Origin: Amoebidium appalachense
Lineage: Eukaryota; Ichthyosporea
Assembly (NCBI GenBank): GCA_963693365.1
Contig: CAVNZM010000003.1
Location: forward strand, 11,470,001-11,534,000
Reading direction: 5' to 3'
DNA length: 64,000 nt
Part shown: positions 36,328 to 49,844 of the stretch, piece after piece
How positions within the stretch are numbered: position 1 is the stretch's first letter
Layout: each line of letters opens with the position of its first letter
Notes under the pieces: model-generated
Databases searched by the model: none
What the model saw: only the letters and a program-made list of their open reading frames with translations
Told to the model about the DNA's origin: nothing
Position numbers and translations under genes: made by a program

Positions 36328-36945
36328 CTACTGGCTGACGCCCAGGAGCACGTCCGGCACGATGCACTGTGTCAGGGCTGTAGTGCCGTGCGTGCTACTC
36401 GGACCACATGTGCCGGGGTAGAGTGTGCTGTTGAACCAGTTGAACGCCAGCGTGAACCCGGCCGCTTTCAGGCTGGCATCGTGTGCAGCGTACATGCCCT
36501 CTGTGTACGGAGACTCACGTTGCTCGTCCACATATGTCAGGCCCCCGCTTGGAAGGTACTGCGAGAGGGAAGAGGCATCCACACACTCCCCCGTGTTGTA
36601 GTTCTTGTGCATGAAGCCCACCCATGTGACTGTATCCGAGTAGGCAGGGTTTGTGCCGTTGTGTGGTGTAGGTAGGGTGGACTGGTCGTAAACGTACTTG
36701 ACTGTAACATCGTGCCCGTACGGTGCATTGATGGTGGCGTAGGCAATATAACTGCCTGTTTTGGGCGTGACTTTGAGTGTTTCTGAGGTGCTGGTAACAG
36801 GGTTGTGTACTGAAACCTCGATTGACTGCAGCGTGTAGCCCAGCGTGATGGTGCACTGCGAGATGGAGTGGCCCATGCCACACACTAGGGCCGCGCTGGT
36901 GGCAAGGAGCGCAAGGGTACATGTGATGTGGCTGTTTGAGTACAT
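36328..36945 (-). CDS. Small secreted protein, family member 2 (205 aa, inverted copy)
   Basis: Single exon, intact, facing member 1 across about 4 kb. The start at 36945 matches the MYSNS start of member 3; a second ATG lies directly upstream at 36948. Same signal peptide, Cys pattern and sequons as member 1. It lacks two residues (QL) before the final GVSQ and has small substitutions such as SLKAAGFTLAF. The open frame continues upstream of the ATG through promoter DNA, but that part is not homologous coding sequence. A TATA box lies about 247 bp upstream. Confidence 0.8.
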   Translation of the reverse strand: MYSNSHITCTLALLATSAALVCGMGHSISQCTITLGYTLQSIEVSVHNPVTSTSETLKVTPKTGSYIAYATINAPYGHDVTVKYVYDQSTLPTPHNGTNPAYSDTVTWVGFMHKNYNTGECVDASSLSQYLPSGGLTYVDEQRESPYTEGMYAAHDASLKAAGFTLAFNWFNSTLYPGTCGPSSTHGTTALTQCIVPDVLLGVSQ

Positions 36946-37191
36946 CATTGTTGCGAATATTAATTGTGCGTAATGAAATCGAACTTCAAGATATGGAGGT
37001 GGAGTCAGCTGAAAGAACGTGCACGAGTGCCTATTAGCAGAAGAAATGCACTCTATATTTTTAAACTTTGGAAATTTTTTGTAGTATTCTCGTGGTTCAT
37101 ACGGTAACGGGGTTGCACTTGCTTTACTGTGCCGCGCCGAGAGTGATGCTTCAGGTGTTTTGTGACTGAAGAACTCCATCAGACACCGGGC

Positions 37192-37199
37192 TTTATATA
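37192..37199 (-). promoter_or_regulatory. TATA box of secreted protein member 2
   Basis: TATATAAA on the minus strand, within the same upstream block (CACATTCCACAGATGGCGG, then AAAGCAAG) as member 1. Confidence 0.65.
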
Positions 37200-37805
37200 C
37201 TTGCTTTCCGCCATCTGTGGAATGTGGCCCCTGGGGAAACGTGCATGCCAATCTGTTGGAAGTTTCCCGCCGCCCTACAGTCACAGCCCGTGGCTGCATC
37301 AATTATGTATCACCTTGGCGACAAACAACACCTGGTTTGATCCATTATAAGACACAAAAGAAAGAACTTGTATTTGCCTTTATTTTTGTTTTCGAAGCGT
37401 GCCCAGTGCCGGGCCATAAAGGGCGTGAGTTGTCACCGTCGCCCTCGAGCGTCAGACACAATATCGAGCCCCGACAAAACCGTCGTTTGATTGGCTTACT
37501 TGTTTGCGTCTGTGAGACTTGCGGGTGCAGGCTCCTGATAAACGTCGGTCTGGTAGAAGGACCAAACAAAGGCTGGTGAAATGTGTTCTGTTGCATTATT
37601 ATACCTGGAAAGGCGTGGGTTGAGGAAGGAATAATGGGAATCCGAAAAGGACGGGGGGAGTGGGAAGTGGGGAGTAGGGAGGGCGGGGTCAAGCAGCCGA
37701 AAGTTTTCCCGGGGCGGCGAAAAAGTTTTATTAGATTGGCATGCAAGAAACCCCATGTTATCCATGGCCCACATTCCACAGATTGCGGTAAGCAACTTGA
37801 GCAAG

Positions 37806-37813
37806 TATATGAA
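37806..37813 (+). promoter_or_regulatory. Altered TATA box of secreted protein member 3
   Basis: TATATGAA at the position where members 1 and 2 carry TATATAAA. The flanking block is conserved. Confidence 0.5.
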
Positions 37814-38106
37814 GTCGGATGGCCGACGGAGTCTTCAGTTATCAACACTCGGTTCACATCAAGCATCACTAGTACTATTAACGCGGCAAGGCACAGTTCA
37901 ATTATAAAGCAGGTGCAGCCCCGGTAATTACTATCCGAATCCCCGCAATAATACAAACACATTCCAAAGTTCAAAAAGTTACTAATAGGCGTATTTGTTC
38001 TGCTCATACGTACAGCACTTGTGCACGTGTTCCTTCAGCTGACTCAGCTACAATAGCGGTTGTTTACCACACCTCCATATTCATCACGTACTGTGTAATT
38101 GGCAAC

Positions 38107-38730
38107 ATGTACTCAAACAGCAACATCGCCTGTACCCTTGCCCTCCTTGCCACCAGCGCGGCTCTGGTGTGTGGCATGGGCCACTCCATCTCGCAGTGCA
38201 CCATCACGCAGGGCTACACGCTGCAGTCAGTCGAGGTTTCAGTACACAACCCTGTTACCAGCACCTCAGAAACACTCAAAGTCAAGCCCAAACCAGGCGG
38301 TTATGTTGCCTACGCCACCATCAATGCACCGTACGGGCACGACGTTACAGTCAAGTACGTTTACGACCAGTCCACTCTGCCTACACCACACAACGGCACA
38401 AACCCTGCCTACTCGGATACAGTCACATGGGTGGGCTTCATGCACAAGAACTACAACACGGGGGAGTGTGTGGATGCCTCTTCCCTCTCGCAGTACCTTC
38501 CAAGCGGGGGCCTGACATATGCGGACGAGCAACGTGAGTCTCCGTACACAGAGGGCATGTACGCTGCACACGATGCCAGCCTGAAAGCGGCCGGGTTCAA
38601 GCTGGCGTTCAACTGGTTCAACAGCACACTCTACCCCGGCACGTGTGGTCCGAGTAGCACGCACGGCACTACACCCCTGACACAGTGCATCGTGCCGGAC
38701 GTGATTCTGCAGCTGGGCGTCAGCCAGTAG
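38107..38730 (+). CDS. Small secreted protein, family member 3 (207 aa)
   Basis: Intact single-exon paralogue of member 1, part of the second copy of the segmental duplication. Differences from member 1 include SIEV to SVEV, TPKTGS to KPKPGG, SLNTAG to SLKAAG and DVLLQL to DVILQL. Signal peptide and all cysteines are kept, so the copy looks functional. Its TATA element has decayed to TATATGAA (37806-37813), which may lower expression relative to members 1 and 2. ATTAAA lies just after the stop (about 38770). Confidence 0.8.
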   Translation: MYSNSNIACTLALLATSAALVCGMGHSISQCTITQGYTLQSVEVSVHNPVTSTSETLKVKPKPGGYVAYATINAPYGHDVTVKYVYDQSTLPTPHNGTNPAYSDTVTWVGFMHKNYNTGECVDASSLSQYLPSGGLTYADEQRESPYTEGMYAAHDASLKAAGFKLAFNWFNSTLYPGTCGPSSTHGTTPLTQCIVPDVILQLGVSQ

Positions 38731-38958
38731 CGGCCACTGCTTTTGTTCTTCTTTTCATTTGCAATGCACATTAAAGTTGTAGTGGTATAGTAGAGCAAAT
38801 TTAAACGATAGCCTCTGTGAGATGAAACGGAATGATACAAAATATTAAAAACTGGTACCGCCGGCAGAAAACACTCTCAAATTGTTTGTCGACTCCGCTC
38901 AGTGGAATAAATCCATAGAGAGACCAAATGCCCTTGAGCCATTAAGCGCTATCTGCAG

Positions 38959-38993
<35 letters not shown>

Positions 38994-39460
38994 TTCCCCT
39001 TCCCCTCCCCTCTCGAGCCCGCCCTCTCCCGCTCCTTCCCCCCTCCCCAACCCCCCTCCCTCCCCCCCCCCCCCCCCATGGCGTCCAATGCATATTTCTC
39101 CATTCTCAATCTAACGTGAGACTGAATAAAAGTTATTCAGTTGTATCTCTCTCATGGACATCCCCACCTGGCCTCAGAGTTAGTGCGCCCTAAAGATTTG
39201 CCCGGCCCACCCACCCACCCCTCTCCCCACACCCCCCCGCACGCACGGCCCACACACACACACACAAACACACACACAAGCACACACACGCACATGCACG
39301 CACATGCACACGCATACAACCACGCACACACGCGTACGCGGGCACAAACACCCGCACACGCGCACGCGCGCGTGGCACGCACACAAGCGCGTGGCACGCA
39401 CACGCGCGCGCGCACACACACACACACATGCACACACACGTGCGTGCACACACACACATG

Positions 39461-39533
<73 letters not shown>

Positions 39534-39534
39534 T

Positions 39535-39571
<37 letters not shown>

Positions 39572-39573
39572 TG

Positions 39574-39604
<31 letters not shown>

Positions 39605-39614
39605 CACACGCACG

Positions 39615-39653
<39 letters not shown>

Positions 39654-41062
39654 ACACACACACACATGGGCGCTTCAATGATGTACACACACTATGCACA
39701 CAATATTATGCCCCGCTCCACCCAATTAACACCGTCGCACAAACTAGCACCAAATTTTTGTCTCCTCCAGATAACACCGATTGTCATATATAAACTCGAT
39801 AATGATTTACGACCCATTCAAAAGTTTCCCCATCTTTTCTATTTCACACCGACACACGAGCACATGGTCCAGTAATGGAACAATTTCCAAAAAACTCCAG
39901 CCCCAGAGCAACAATATACGTATATCACAGGCATACTACTAAGTCAATGAGACACATGGACTACTCTGTCTACACGCATGCACGAGCGTACATTAACACT
40001 GACACACAAAACAACCAAACCCCAGCTCAATGACCTGCACACCACCAGTATGGGCAAACTATGATCATCGGCTGATTTGCATAATGCGTGCAACACATGC
40101 ACACAAAACACACGCTCTCGCCGTGGCGCATACACACGTAGGTACGCCATGTGGAGCTCATGTGCACATTGCACACACGGCACAAAACCTCCCCTCCAAG
40201 CCTCTCTCTCCCCTCCCTTCCTTCCTCCCCATTTCACCCCTTCCCCTCTCCCCCTCTCCCCTCCCGTCCCCTCCCCCCTGCATTCAACCTTTCCTCCCTT
40301 CCCTGTGGCAGTGCACGCACACACACATACATGTGCTCATAGTGCGACCATGAATAAATTTTTTTGCCATCGTAAGCAAACTTCTTGATTGCACCCCCTC
40401 TCTCGGAGACGTTTGTGGGCATAAGGCGAAAGATTTCCGCCCGATCAAACACATTCTGCCAGCACCCACTTATTTGTGGTGGTGGGCCAACTTAGTAAAG
40501 TTGTTAATGATATCGGTAACAAAGGTTTTCTCAGTAGCACCATCCTTCAGCCCCCCCCCCCCCCCCCCCCCCCCCTCTCTCTCTCTCCCCCCCCCCCCCC
40601 CACCCCCTCCCCCCCCCTCAACCACCATCACCACCACCACCACCATCCCACTCTTTTATTTCTTTTCCGCCCATCTTCTCACATTCGTTTTACCCTACTT
40701 TCCGTTCCGTTGTGCTTTTACATGTCTACAAACAATTTCTGCTCTCCCTGCCTCCCCCCTTCCCCTCCCCCCCCCCCCCCCCTCCCCCCCCAACCTCTTT
40801 TTTTCTTTCGGCCACCATCCCCACAACCCCTTTTGAAGCTTTCATTTCCATTTGCCCCGTCTTCCTGCAGTCATGCAATAACCCCATCTGGGCAGGCTAA
40901 AATTCAACGGTTTTTCTGTCATTCAAGGGACCGAGTTCAACCAGCTGCACACACTGAATCTCTTTCCCTAGTAACCTCACCTGCACACACCCGCAGCCGC
41001 AGACGGACAGGCACACACTCATGCACCAGCACATGCGCCCGTGCACACACACACACACATAT

Positions 41063-41176
<114 letters not shown>

Positions 41177-41242
41177 TGACACACACACACACACACGCAC
41201 ACACACACACACACACACACATGCACACAAACACACACACGT

Positions 41243-41277
<35 letters not shown>

Positions 41278-41317
41278 GTGCACAACACTAACACACACAT
41301 ACACACGCACACGCACA

Positions 41318-41349
<32 letters not shown>

Positions 41350-41356
41350 CACACCG

Positions 41357-41397
<41 letters not shown>

Positions 41398-41477
41398 ACA
41401 CTGAGTGTGGTAGGTATCTTTCTTTCATTCCCTGTTCTATCTCTTTTGTTTTATAGCCTCCATCCCCCCACTTCCCC

Positions 41478-41516
<39 letters not shown>

Positions 41517-41524
41517 ACCCCCCC

Positions 41525-41555
<31 letters not shown>

Positions 41556-42819
41556 ACTTTGGAAAAAAAAAGAAAAAAAAAAATTTTAACTTACGAAAGG
41601 AACGAAGGAAGGAAGAAATGAAGGATAAATAGAGGGAAGAAAGTTAGGAAGGGAAGAAGCACGAAAAGAAAAGACGAGAAAAAGCATGGTGAAAAAGCAT
41701 GGGGGGGGGGCAAACATTGCATTAAGCTTTGCATACTCCTAAGATGATTTAAATGACACGGCCCGCCCGATGTGTTCACTTTCGATGGTATGAGAGTCTC
41801 AAAAACAGAAAATACTGCTCATGAACACTTGTGGAAATGAAACTAGATTCTGGGATACAATGGGCAACAATCGCAGTGCGGAATGCAGATAGGCCCCGTA
41901 CGACATATGCTACGTTAGCAAAAGGATCAGGCATCGATCATAAAGACCGAAACTGGGCCGAAGGTACGAGGGGGGAGGGGGGGGGAGGGGGGTTCCTATG
42001 GAAATCAACATTAATTCTGGCACCCACCTTGAGTTCGGACCTGTTGACATAGGCACCCCCACCAAACAGCAATGAAATCTCGAAACTGTGATACACAAAT
42101 GTTCTTCTCTTTAGTTTGGAAATTCTTGCGCACTTTAACAGCGATTATGGCTCCGTGGTCATAACGATGTTTCTTTTTTTTTTTTGTTGTGGGGGGGGGG
42201 GGGGGGGGTCTAAAAAATAATACACACGTTTTTTGCCATGTGAATGCATGGGAGGGAGAGAAGAAGGGAGACAAGGGCGGCAATAGAGGAGAGAGTGGTG
42301 AGAAAAGGTTGGGGATGGGGGGGAGGAGAGGGAGGGGAGGGGAAGGGGGGGGGGGGGGGGGGGGGAATGAAAGAAAGCAACAATACGTATTGAGGTGTGG
42401 GGCTTGAAACAAAGAGCGTTAAGTAAGTAGGGAGACAAGGGAGAGGTGAGGGGGACCAAATAAAAAAAGCGTTCAAGCATTTTCAAGGAGAGAGAGGGGA
42501 GCTGGGGGGAGGGGGGGGAAGGGGGGCGGGATGGCTCTCGATAGCTCAGAGTTTAATTCCAATTGGTCAAAGCCATGTATTCACTTTACGACAACAATTA
42601 AGTTTTGTTATGATGGTTCACTTGCCCATCGATATCTGGTCTTTCATGATCATAATAATTCGATTGTGGTATGATAACGCCAAGCCCTAAACTAATTACT
42701 GATGTCGAGCTTCATTCACCCGCATGTCCAAATCTAGGAACTGTTCGAAACACCTGTGATATGAACACATAATCCAACTCTTATTTATGGGCCAAAAAAT
42801 AAAACTCTCAGATGTGCCA

Positions 42820-42907
42820 CTACTGGCTGACGCCCAGAAGCACGTCCGGCACGATGCACTGTGTCAGGGCTGTAGTGCCGTGCATGCTACTCGGACCACA
42901 TGTGCCG
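42820..42907 (-). pseudogene. Truncated 3' end of a fourth secreted-protein copy
   Basis: Only the last 29 codons or so remain (GTCGPSSMHG... to GVSQ and stop), matching the C-terminus of member 2. Homology stops abruptly at 42907, where CA/poly-C sequence begins. This is the broken end of the second copy of the duplicated unit. Confidence 0.85.
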
Positions 42908-42977
42908 TACACACACACCTCCCCGACAGTTTGTGCCCCCCCCCCCCCCCACACCCTCACCTGCCCTGTGCACATCC

Positions 42978-43022
<45 letters not shown>

Positions 43023-43420
43023 AAAAAAGGTCATGGGCACGACCGGTCGTCTCTGGCTCGAACTGCGGCAGCTCGTCTACAACCCCTGTCCCCCAAGTTG
43101 TATAATCTTTTGCGCGGACACACACTGTTTTCTTGCTGCATTCACCGCTTCCCAAACCTTCTACGCAAACCTGGGTGCATATTTCAGCTGCTCCCTTAGC
43201 AGAAGGGTACGGTCGTCAGGAGTTTCATTCAAGAATACACTGATATCGTGTGCGTTTTCAGTTGCTTGGTCTGAGGCGCAGGTGGGAAAAGCAACATCCA
43301 CGCTTTGCTGTGATTGGCTGTAGGTCATGGTAGCGGGCTCCTGCGCTTTCAAAAATTTTGGAAATTCGCCATCCCCAAAGGGAGTCGTGATACTGCTTGA
43401 TTTCTGGTTTCCTTCATTTG

Positions 43421-44145
43421 TTACCGTCTCGGATACATAGATAGGTGAGGCAGAGGAGTGACTGCTGGAGCGCACAGGCAGCGAGAAAGCAGATAAAGAA
43501 CCCCGCAAGGTCGAACCAAGCCGAGAAAGAATGGTACTCCACCGGGTAGACGGAGATGGGTGTTTCCAGTTGCCTCCCTCTTCGCGATCGTGCTTGCATC
43601 TGATATCGTAGCTGGGCTATGCTGATGCGACGGGGTTGTGTTTGTGTTTCTGTTTGTCTTGGCAGTGCTGTGGGTTTGTGCTGGCTGCAGGGTGCTGGGT
43701 GGGGACCTGGCTGCTGCTGCTTGAGCCAGAAAGAAGGAGGGGTTGGCTGGAGTTTCTGGATGGTCTGTTGGCTGGCTAGGGGGTGGTGGGCTCGGTGGAG
43801 GGGTTGGGCCCCTGCTGGTCTGCCTGGCCACTACCGTTGGTGCTGGAAGGCTGGGCAGCTGGGCTCTCTGCTTGGTCGACCGTCTGAACTTCGCTGCGAG
43901 ATCTATAAATTGGGCGGATGGAATCAATTCGAAGACCGAAAGTTTGATATTTTAATCTTATTAGTGACTGTGTGTTACGAAAATAGAAAAGAAAGAAAAA
44001 AAAAGAACCTGACACCATGACTGTGGGATCAGGCATCTCTCCATGGCGGAGACGCGGGGAGTTGAGGGGGGGGGGGGGGGGGGGGGGTGGGGGGTGAGTG
44101 GGGGGGAGGGGGGGGGGGGGGATGTCTGTGTATGCGTGTGCATGT

Positions 44146-44177
<32 letters not shown>

Positions 44178-44545
44178 GGTATCGTATCCAAAAAAAAGAA
44201 CGTCTGAATGACAATGAATAAAAAAGGAACCCACATGACTGTGGGCAAGCGGTAGAACGGGAGAACAAGATAATGTTGGGGGGAAAGGGGGCCCGGGGAG
44301 TAGGGGGACTCACCGTACAATTTGTCTTCCTCCTCATTCTGTTGCACATATAACTGCCTAAGCCTTCTCAGTGTTCTGCAAAGGTCAAGCAAACGGGTGT
44401 TTACCCACAGGTTGGTGCGCTGCTGTGCCCCTTCAACACCTGAAGTGGTCTCCAGTAAGCGCTTCCCACATTCCCTGGTCTCATCCATCTGTTCATAGAC
44501 ACTCGAAATCACTGCAAGTGTTCTGCGCTTTTCCTCCTCAAGCAT
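43421..44545 (-). CDS. Coiled-coil / Pro-Thr-rich protein, family copy A (unrecognised)
   Basis: Two exons in phase: 44545-44314 (donor GTGAGT) and 43893-43421, giving 234 aa. Exon 1 encodes a charged helical segment (starting MLEEEKRR; later QQRTNLW and LCRTLRRLRQL) that should form a coiled coil. Exon 2 starts RRSTKQRAQLP and is rich in Pro, Ser, Thr and Ala (PPPSPPPPSQPTDHPETP), ending in a hydrophobic stretch. Downstream in other frames lie two pieces conserved with copy B: a hydrophobic segment (FDLAGFFICFLAACAL) and a C-terminal motif (FLNETPDDRTLLL, about 43210-43250). The true 3' structure is therefore unresolved. An intron I have missed or frame damage are both possible. No known family. 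Confidence 0.4.
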
Positions 44546-45099
44546 TTTTCAGGAGCAACGAAATTTGCTCCGAGGAATAAACATGCTCTGGTTTCTCCAT
44601 TTTTTGGAATCTAAAGCTCTCCAAAGATGAAGCCTGTTTCTACACAGCAAAGTGAAAACTCGTCGGCCGATTCTGAAGGAATGGTTTTTCGTTTCTCAAG
44701 CCAATGACCAGCACCCGTCCTCAAGTTGTGCTGCAACATGAAATTGGTCTGAGCGCAGGTCCTACAGGGCAAATTTCTCAAGGAAACCTGTTGCAAAGTC
44801 ACAGAAATTACGTTGTAACATTGACTTTCCAACTTGCAAGGAGTTGTAAAGCTTCAAGTCAAGGTGCTCTCAATTTCAAAGGCGACATTTTGGCGCCCTT
44901 TTACCCTCTTTGACCAATCAAATCGCTGTGAAGCACGTGCATGCATGGGCGGGGCGTGGCATGTTTTGCAAGGAGGCCTCGCATGTTCAACTCGAAATGG
45001 TACAAGGTCTTTGTCACTCTACAATATTCCTACTTTTTTTATTGTTTTATAGGAGTCCTTGACTGCATAATTACATAATAAACAATTGAAAACCACTTG

Positions 45100-45257
45100 T
45101 CGGATGGTATTGCCATCAAACTTGTAGACTCGACCGTGACTCGAGCCGACTTGAAGCACGACTCGAAAGAGGTCAATTTCTAGTTCGTTTTATTTTGCCC
45201 CATCTACTGCTCATCATTTGCTGCGTACATCTCCCCCCCCCCCCCCCCCCCCTCCTC

Positions 45258-45290
<33 letters not shown>

Positions 45291-45430
45291 CCTCCCTGCT
45301 CCTCCACTTATCTGATGGTACACATTGCTTCTTTCTCTCCCTCCTCCCCCCTCCCCCCTCCCCTCTCCCCCTCCCCCTCGGCTCACGGCCGCCCCTCCCC
45401 CCTGCACACACAGAAACAACGTCCCGCGCG

Positions 45431-45513
<83 letters not shown>

Positions 45514-45910
45514 GCACACCCACACAAAACAATCCGCCAGCTTGTACAACCGTGATGTGGGGTTACAGAGCCCATCCCAATCTCTTCCTTCCTGGCATAA
45601 TGAAATGCACTCAGGGTTTGAGCATTGCTTTGAGTTACCAGTTGTTTTCTTCATCGTCTCTCGGTTTCTCGCTGCACAAAAAGGAAAAGTGATAAAGAGA
45701 GTCACAGAGGGAAAGTGGGAGCAAGGGAGGGAGGGAGAGAGGGAGGGACGGAGAGGGAGAGGATTTGCAGAGAGGGAGATGAGAGAAAGAAAGAGTGGGG
45801 AAGAGACAGCCTGGGAGGGGGGGGGGAGGGGGGGGGGGGAGCAGGAGAGACTGAGAGAGATATGAAGGGAGAGAGGGGGAAAGAAAGAGGGGGCGGGGGG
45901 AGTGCGGGGG

Positions 45911-45945
<35 letters not shown>

Positions 45946-46680
45946 CAATGACTGAGAAAGAGAGTGGAGGGGGGTGGGGAGGGAAAGAGAGAGATACTCC
46001 CTGATAAAGGAGTTGTGGGGTGTGGGTGGGAATGAGGAGTTTGGAACAGGGTGGAAGATACATTACCAATCCACAGTTGTACTAAGCCCCCCCCCCCCCC
46101 CCCCCCCTACGTTCCTCCGCATCCTTTCCCTTTCGTTCTGTCGCATGGGCTAGTAGACACACACCACCACACATAAATACATACACATACACACAGGGGC
46201 GCGCGCGCGGATTTAAGTTTCTCCTTTGGGCTTTTCCACGAGCATTGCTACCACCTCTTTCCTTGCAAGGTGGAGCTGCATCGAGACTCTGAATTATATG
46301 TCATTCTTGCTCCCGTATTCGAAGCTGTGTTCACGAAAGAGTCGTTTCAAAGCATCTTTTCATTTACTTATTAGCATTCTTGAACTGCCGACCAAATACA
46401 CGGAAGCAACTTATTTCACAGTCTGGCTACAACCGTAGTCTAACATGTTTATGCGTCTAACGTAGGAATTCGAAATCTGGGTGTGAAATTTGGAATTCTC
46501 GGAATGAGAAGAAACACATACATACTACTATTAGAAAGTCAGTATCGATGATAGATGCTACGTCATACTAGCTACCCGTCAGCGTTTCAAGCATAACAAG
46601 ACCAACGATTTCAACGTTTTATGATTTGCAATAAATTGCAAGCAAAGCTAATTAGTCAATTGTAGTGCTGAGCCTGAGAA
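45100..46680. other. Gene-free spacer between family copies A and B
   Basis: Poly-C, (CA)n with an Alternating CG run (45424-45440), GA-rich and AT-rich sequence. No supported gene. Confidence 0.6.
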
Positions 46681-47575
46681 TTAAAGATCGTGCACCTGTT
46701 GGTTTCCAAACCTTCTACGCAAGCCCTGGGGCTGTTGATGTTCCGTTAACAGAAGGGTGCGGTCGTTGATAGTTTCAGTCAGCAAAATATCGACATCTTG
46801 TGCGATTTGCAGCTGAATCACTTGTTTGGAAGGAGAAGGTGTAACATCGGGGTTCTTCGAGACTTGGGCCCAAATCTTCGGTTGCGAGCAACTGTGGGTG
46901 CTGGGAGAAGAACCTGCGGACCCACCCCCAGATGGCATGGAGATTTTCTTTGATTTCTGGTTTTCTTCCGTTTCCGCTGTCTCGTACGCACAAGAAGGCG
47001 ATGAAGAGGAGTAGATGCTGGGACTGCTGCTGGAAGTGTGATGCACTTGGCCTCTGCGTAGATGAGCGCACACGAAACGGCAAGGCAGGCGAAGAACCCC
47101 ATGGCCAGAAGGTCAAACCAAGGCGAAAAAACAGGGTACTCCACGCGGTAGACGGAGAGAGGGGAGTGTTCGCAGTTGCATTGCCCTTCGTGCTTGCATC
47201 TGATTTCGTAGCTGGGCCATGCTGAAGCGTCGGGGTTGTGCTGGTGTTTTTGTTTGTCTTGGCAGTGCTGTGGGTTTGTGCTGGCTGCAGGGTGCTGGAT
47301 GTGGGCCTGGCTGCTGCTGCTTGAGCCAGTGCGGTGTTGGGGTTGGCTGGAGTTTCTGGATGGTCTGTTGGCTGGCTAGGGGGTGGTGGGCTCGGTGGAG
47401 GGGTTTTGCACTTGCTGGTCTGCCCGGCCACTGGCTGTGGCACTTGGTTGCCCGTTCGTGCTGGGGGGCCCGGCAGCTGGGCTCTCTGCTTGGTCGACCT
47501 CCTCACCTGCTCTGCGAGAAATGGGCAAAAAGAGTAAAGGCCAACAGCTTGTTATTAAGAAAAGAAATGGAGGGG

Positions 47576-47625
<50 letters not shown>

Positions 47626-48275
47626 CTTGACATGATAGTCATGGCTCCGGATATGTATTGGACGCTTCTCTGGTGTAAAGCCCGGGGCGCGGGGGGGTGA
47701 GGGGGGAGGCCGAGGGATAGGGGGGGGGAGGGGGGTTGGGGGAGGGAGAGGGAGTAGGGGGGTTTACGTATTCCTAGACTCCAAGCTTCGTGGCACTGAC
47801 TTGGAAATCTTTAAGCTAGAAAAAACCATGCATACTATAAGGGCGCATGCAACAATGCGTAAAACAGGACGACTGTCAACTTACTGTGACAAGAGCAAAA
47901 AGCCGCGGCGGGGAGGTGGGGAGGGAGTGCGCAGGGGAAGGGGTAGAGGGGGAGGGGGGGGTGGGGGGGGGGGGGGGTTCGGAGGGGTGTCCGGGGTGGG
48001 GGGGATTGACCGTTCAGTTTGGATAGCTCCGCATTTTTTTTTGTGTATACGCTGTTGTAGCTTCTCTCAGTGTGCGGTAAAGGCCGTGTAAATCATCTTC
48101 TGCCTTGATCATTCGTTGCTGGGCCTGTTCCCCTGAAATGGAGTTCTTACTTTCAATGGCGTCGTCATATACTTCCGGACACTCGAAATCAAGGAGAGTA
48201 CTTCGCTAATTTCCTCCTTAAGCTCGAACTTTTGCTTGCACCGAAGCTTGCTCTGAGGAATGAACAGGCTCTGTT
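46681..48275 (-). pseudogene. Family copy B, probably a decayed paralogue
   Basis: Homologous to copy A throughout. Exon 1 (about 48230-48010) changes frame between ISSV and GEQAQQR, and its donor reads GTCAAT where copies A and C have GTGAGT. Exon 2 from about 47520 keeps a long open frame (RRSTKQRAQLPG... QPTDHPETPANP). The hydrophobic segment (WFDLLAMGFFACLAVSCAL) and the C-terminal TINDRTLLL motif are present but in other frames. The upstream region (48570-48690) is shared with copies A and C. Confidence 0.5.
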
Positions 48276-48839
48276 TTCTCCGTTTTCCTCTATTGTGAAC
48301 TTACAAAGTTGCTTGCTGTTACGCTATGGGCGCTATGGGCGCCCCAACGAGGAAAAGGAGGATTCTGAAGTTTGAAATGTTGCGGTCGGTCTACAGGCCA
48401 GCAACGGTCTCTGGGTTTGAGTTAAAAAATAAAAAGCTGAGGGTTTAAAACACCCTTACAAACTTCTGACTGCAACTATGTTTCGAACTTGAACTGTATT
48501 TCCTCCACACAACCCTTTTGCTTTTATGTGCTGTGTGCTGAGGATGGCGACTCACTGCCAGGCTCACAGCGTCAAGTTGTTTCAAGGCTTAAGCTTCCAA
48601 GTCAAATATTTGGTATTTTGGCGCGCTTTTACCCCCTTCAACCAATCATATTGTTGTGAATCACGTGCAAGCACTTTCCATGCATGGGCCAAACCACGAA
48701 GTTTTCGAGCAGTGGAGTGGACACGTTCCTCCCCAAAAACAATCATTAATGGTTGAAGTTTTCACATGAATAAGCAAGAAAAAAACTTCCTTGCGTGACT
48801 GGCAGCACCTTTGCGTGCGCTATTTTCCTACTTTTCCTA

Positions 48840-48883
<44 letters not shown>

Positions 48884-49844
48884 TATATATATAAAAAAAA
48901 AAAAAAAAATTCCTACGTTTTTTTGGTCATGATCATATAAAAAGTGTACTGTTTTTGAGATGGGGCCCCACAGAGCCTGCTCGTAGTCGTGTACACTGAG
49001 GTGCACGACTTCCGGATTTCACTAAGCATTACAGTCGACTGCGAGCTGCGCGGCAATGTGCCCCACGCGCAGGATCTAAGAAGTAGAGGAAGATAGTATT
49101 AGCACGAAGATGCAAAGAATGTCGTCTGTCCCCCCCCTCCCCCCCCCCACATCTCCCCCTCCCCCGTCCCTCCCCAAATTTTGGAGGAGGCCAACAACCT
49201 TTCCACTATAGTTAGCTGCATATACACCCCCCCCCCCCTCCCCCTCCCCCCCTCCACATGCACACACACACACACACACGCACACGCACACGCACACGCA
49301 CACACACACACGCACACACACACCACCACCCATCTTAGTGATACTCTGACACTGAATGCTTCCCCCCCTCCCTTCCAGTGTCCCCCACACACGACACGAC
49401 ACGACACGCGCGCGCGCGCGCACACACACACACACAAACACACGCTTACTCTGGTAGCCACATTTCTTTTTACATGGAGTTTGGGAAACCCTTCTTCTTT
49501 AGCTGAAGTAAGCTACGTTTTTCATAGGCGCGGGTTAAGGTAAAGCCCAGCAGAGTTTCCTGAGTCTTCTTGGAGATTACTGACAACACGGACAAATGAG
49601 GATGCATGAACATGTGCATCTAGGGCTCCAAGATGTTTCAGAATTCTATCATCCTGAACCAAAAAAATTCGTAGAAGATGCACCTCTATTAGGCAGCTGG
49701 TAAATTTCACTTTATAGTAGGCTACACGGACCCGATCCATAATTTAAAAAAAAACAGCCATTTCACAGTGCTTTCTCATTACAAACAAAGCTAGCATCTC
49801 CAAACCTTCTCAAAAACTACCGGATGTATTTGTGCTTATCTTAC

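Noticed and set aside
49522-49740. 72-codon minus-strand ORF
   Set aside because: Non-repetitive but short, with no partner exon, motif or homologue in the window; insufficient support.
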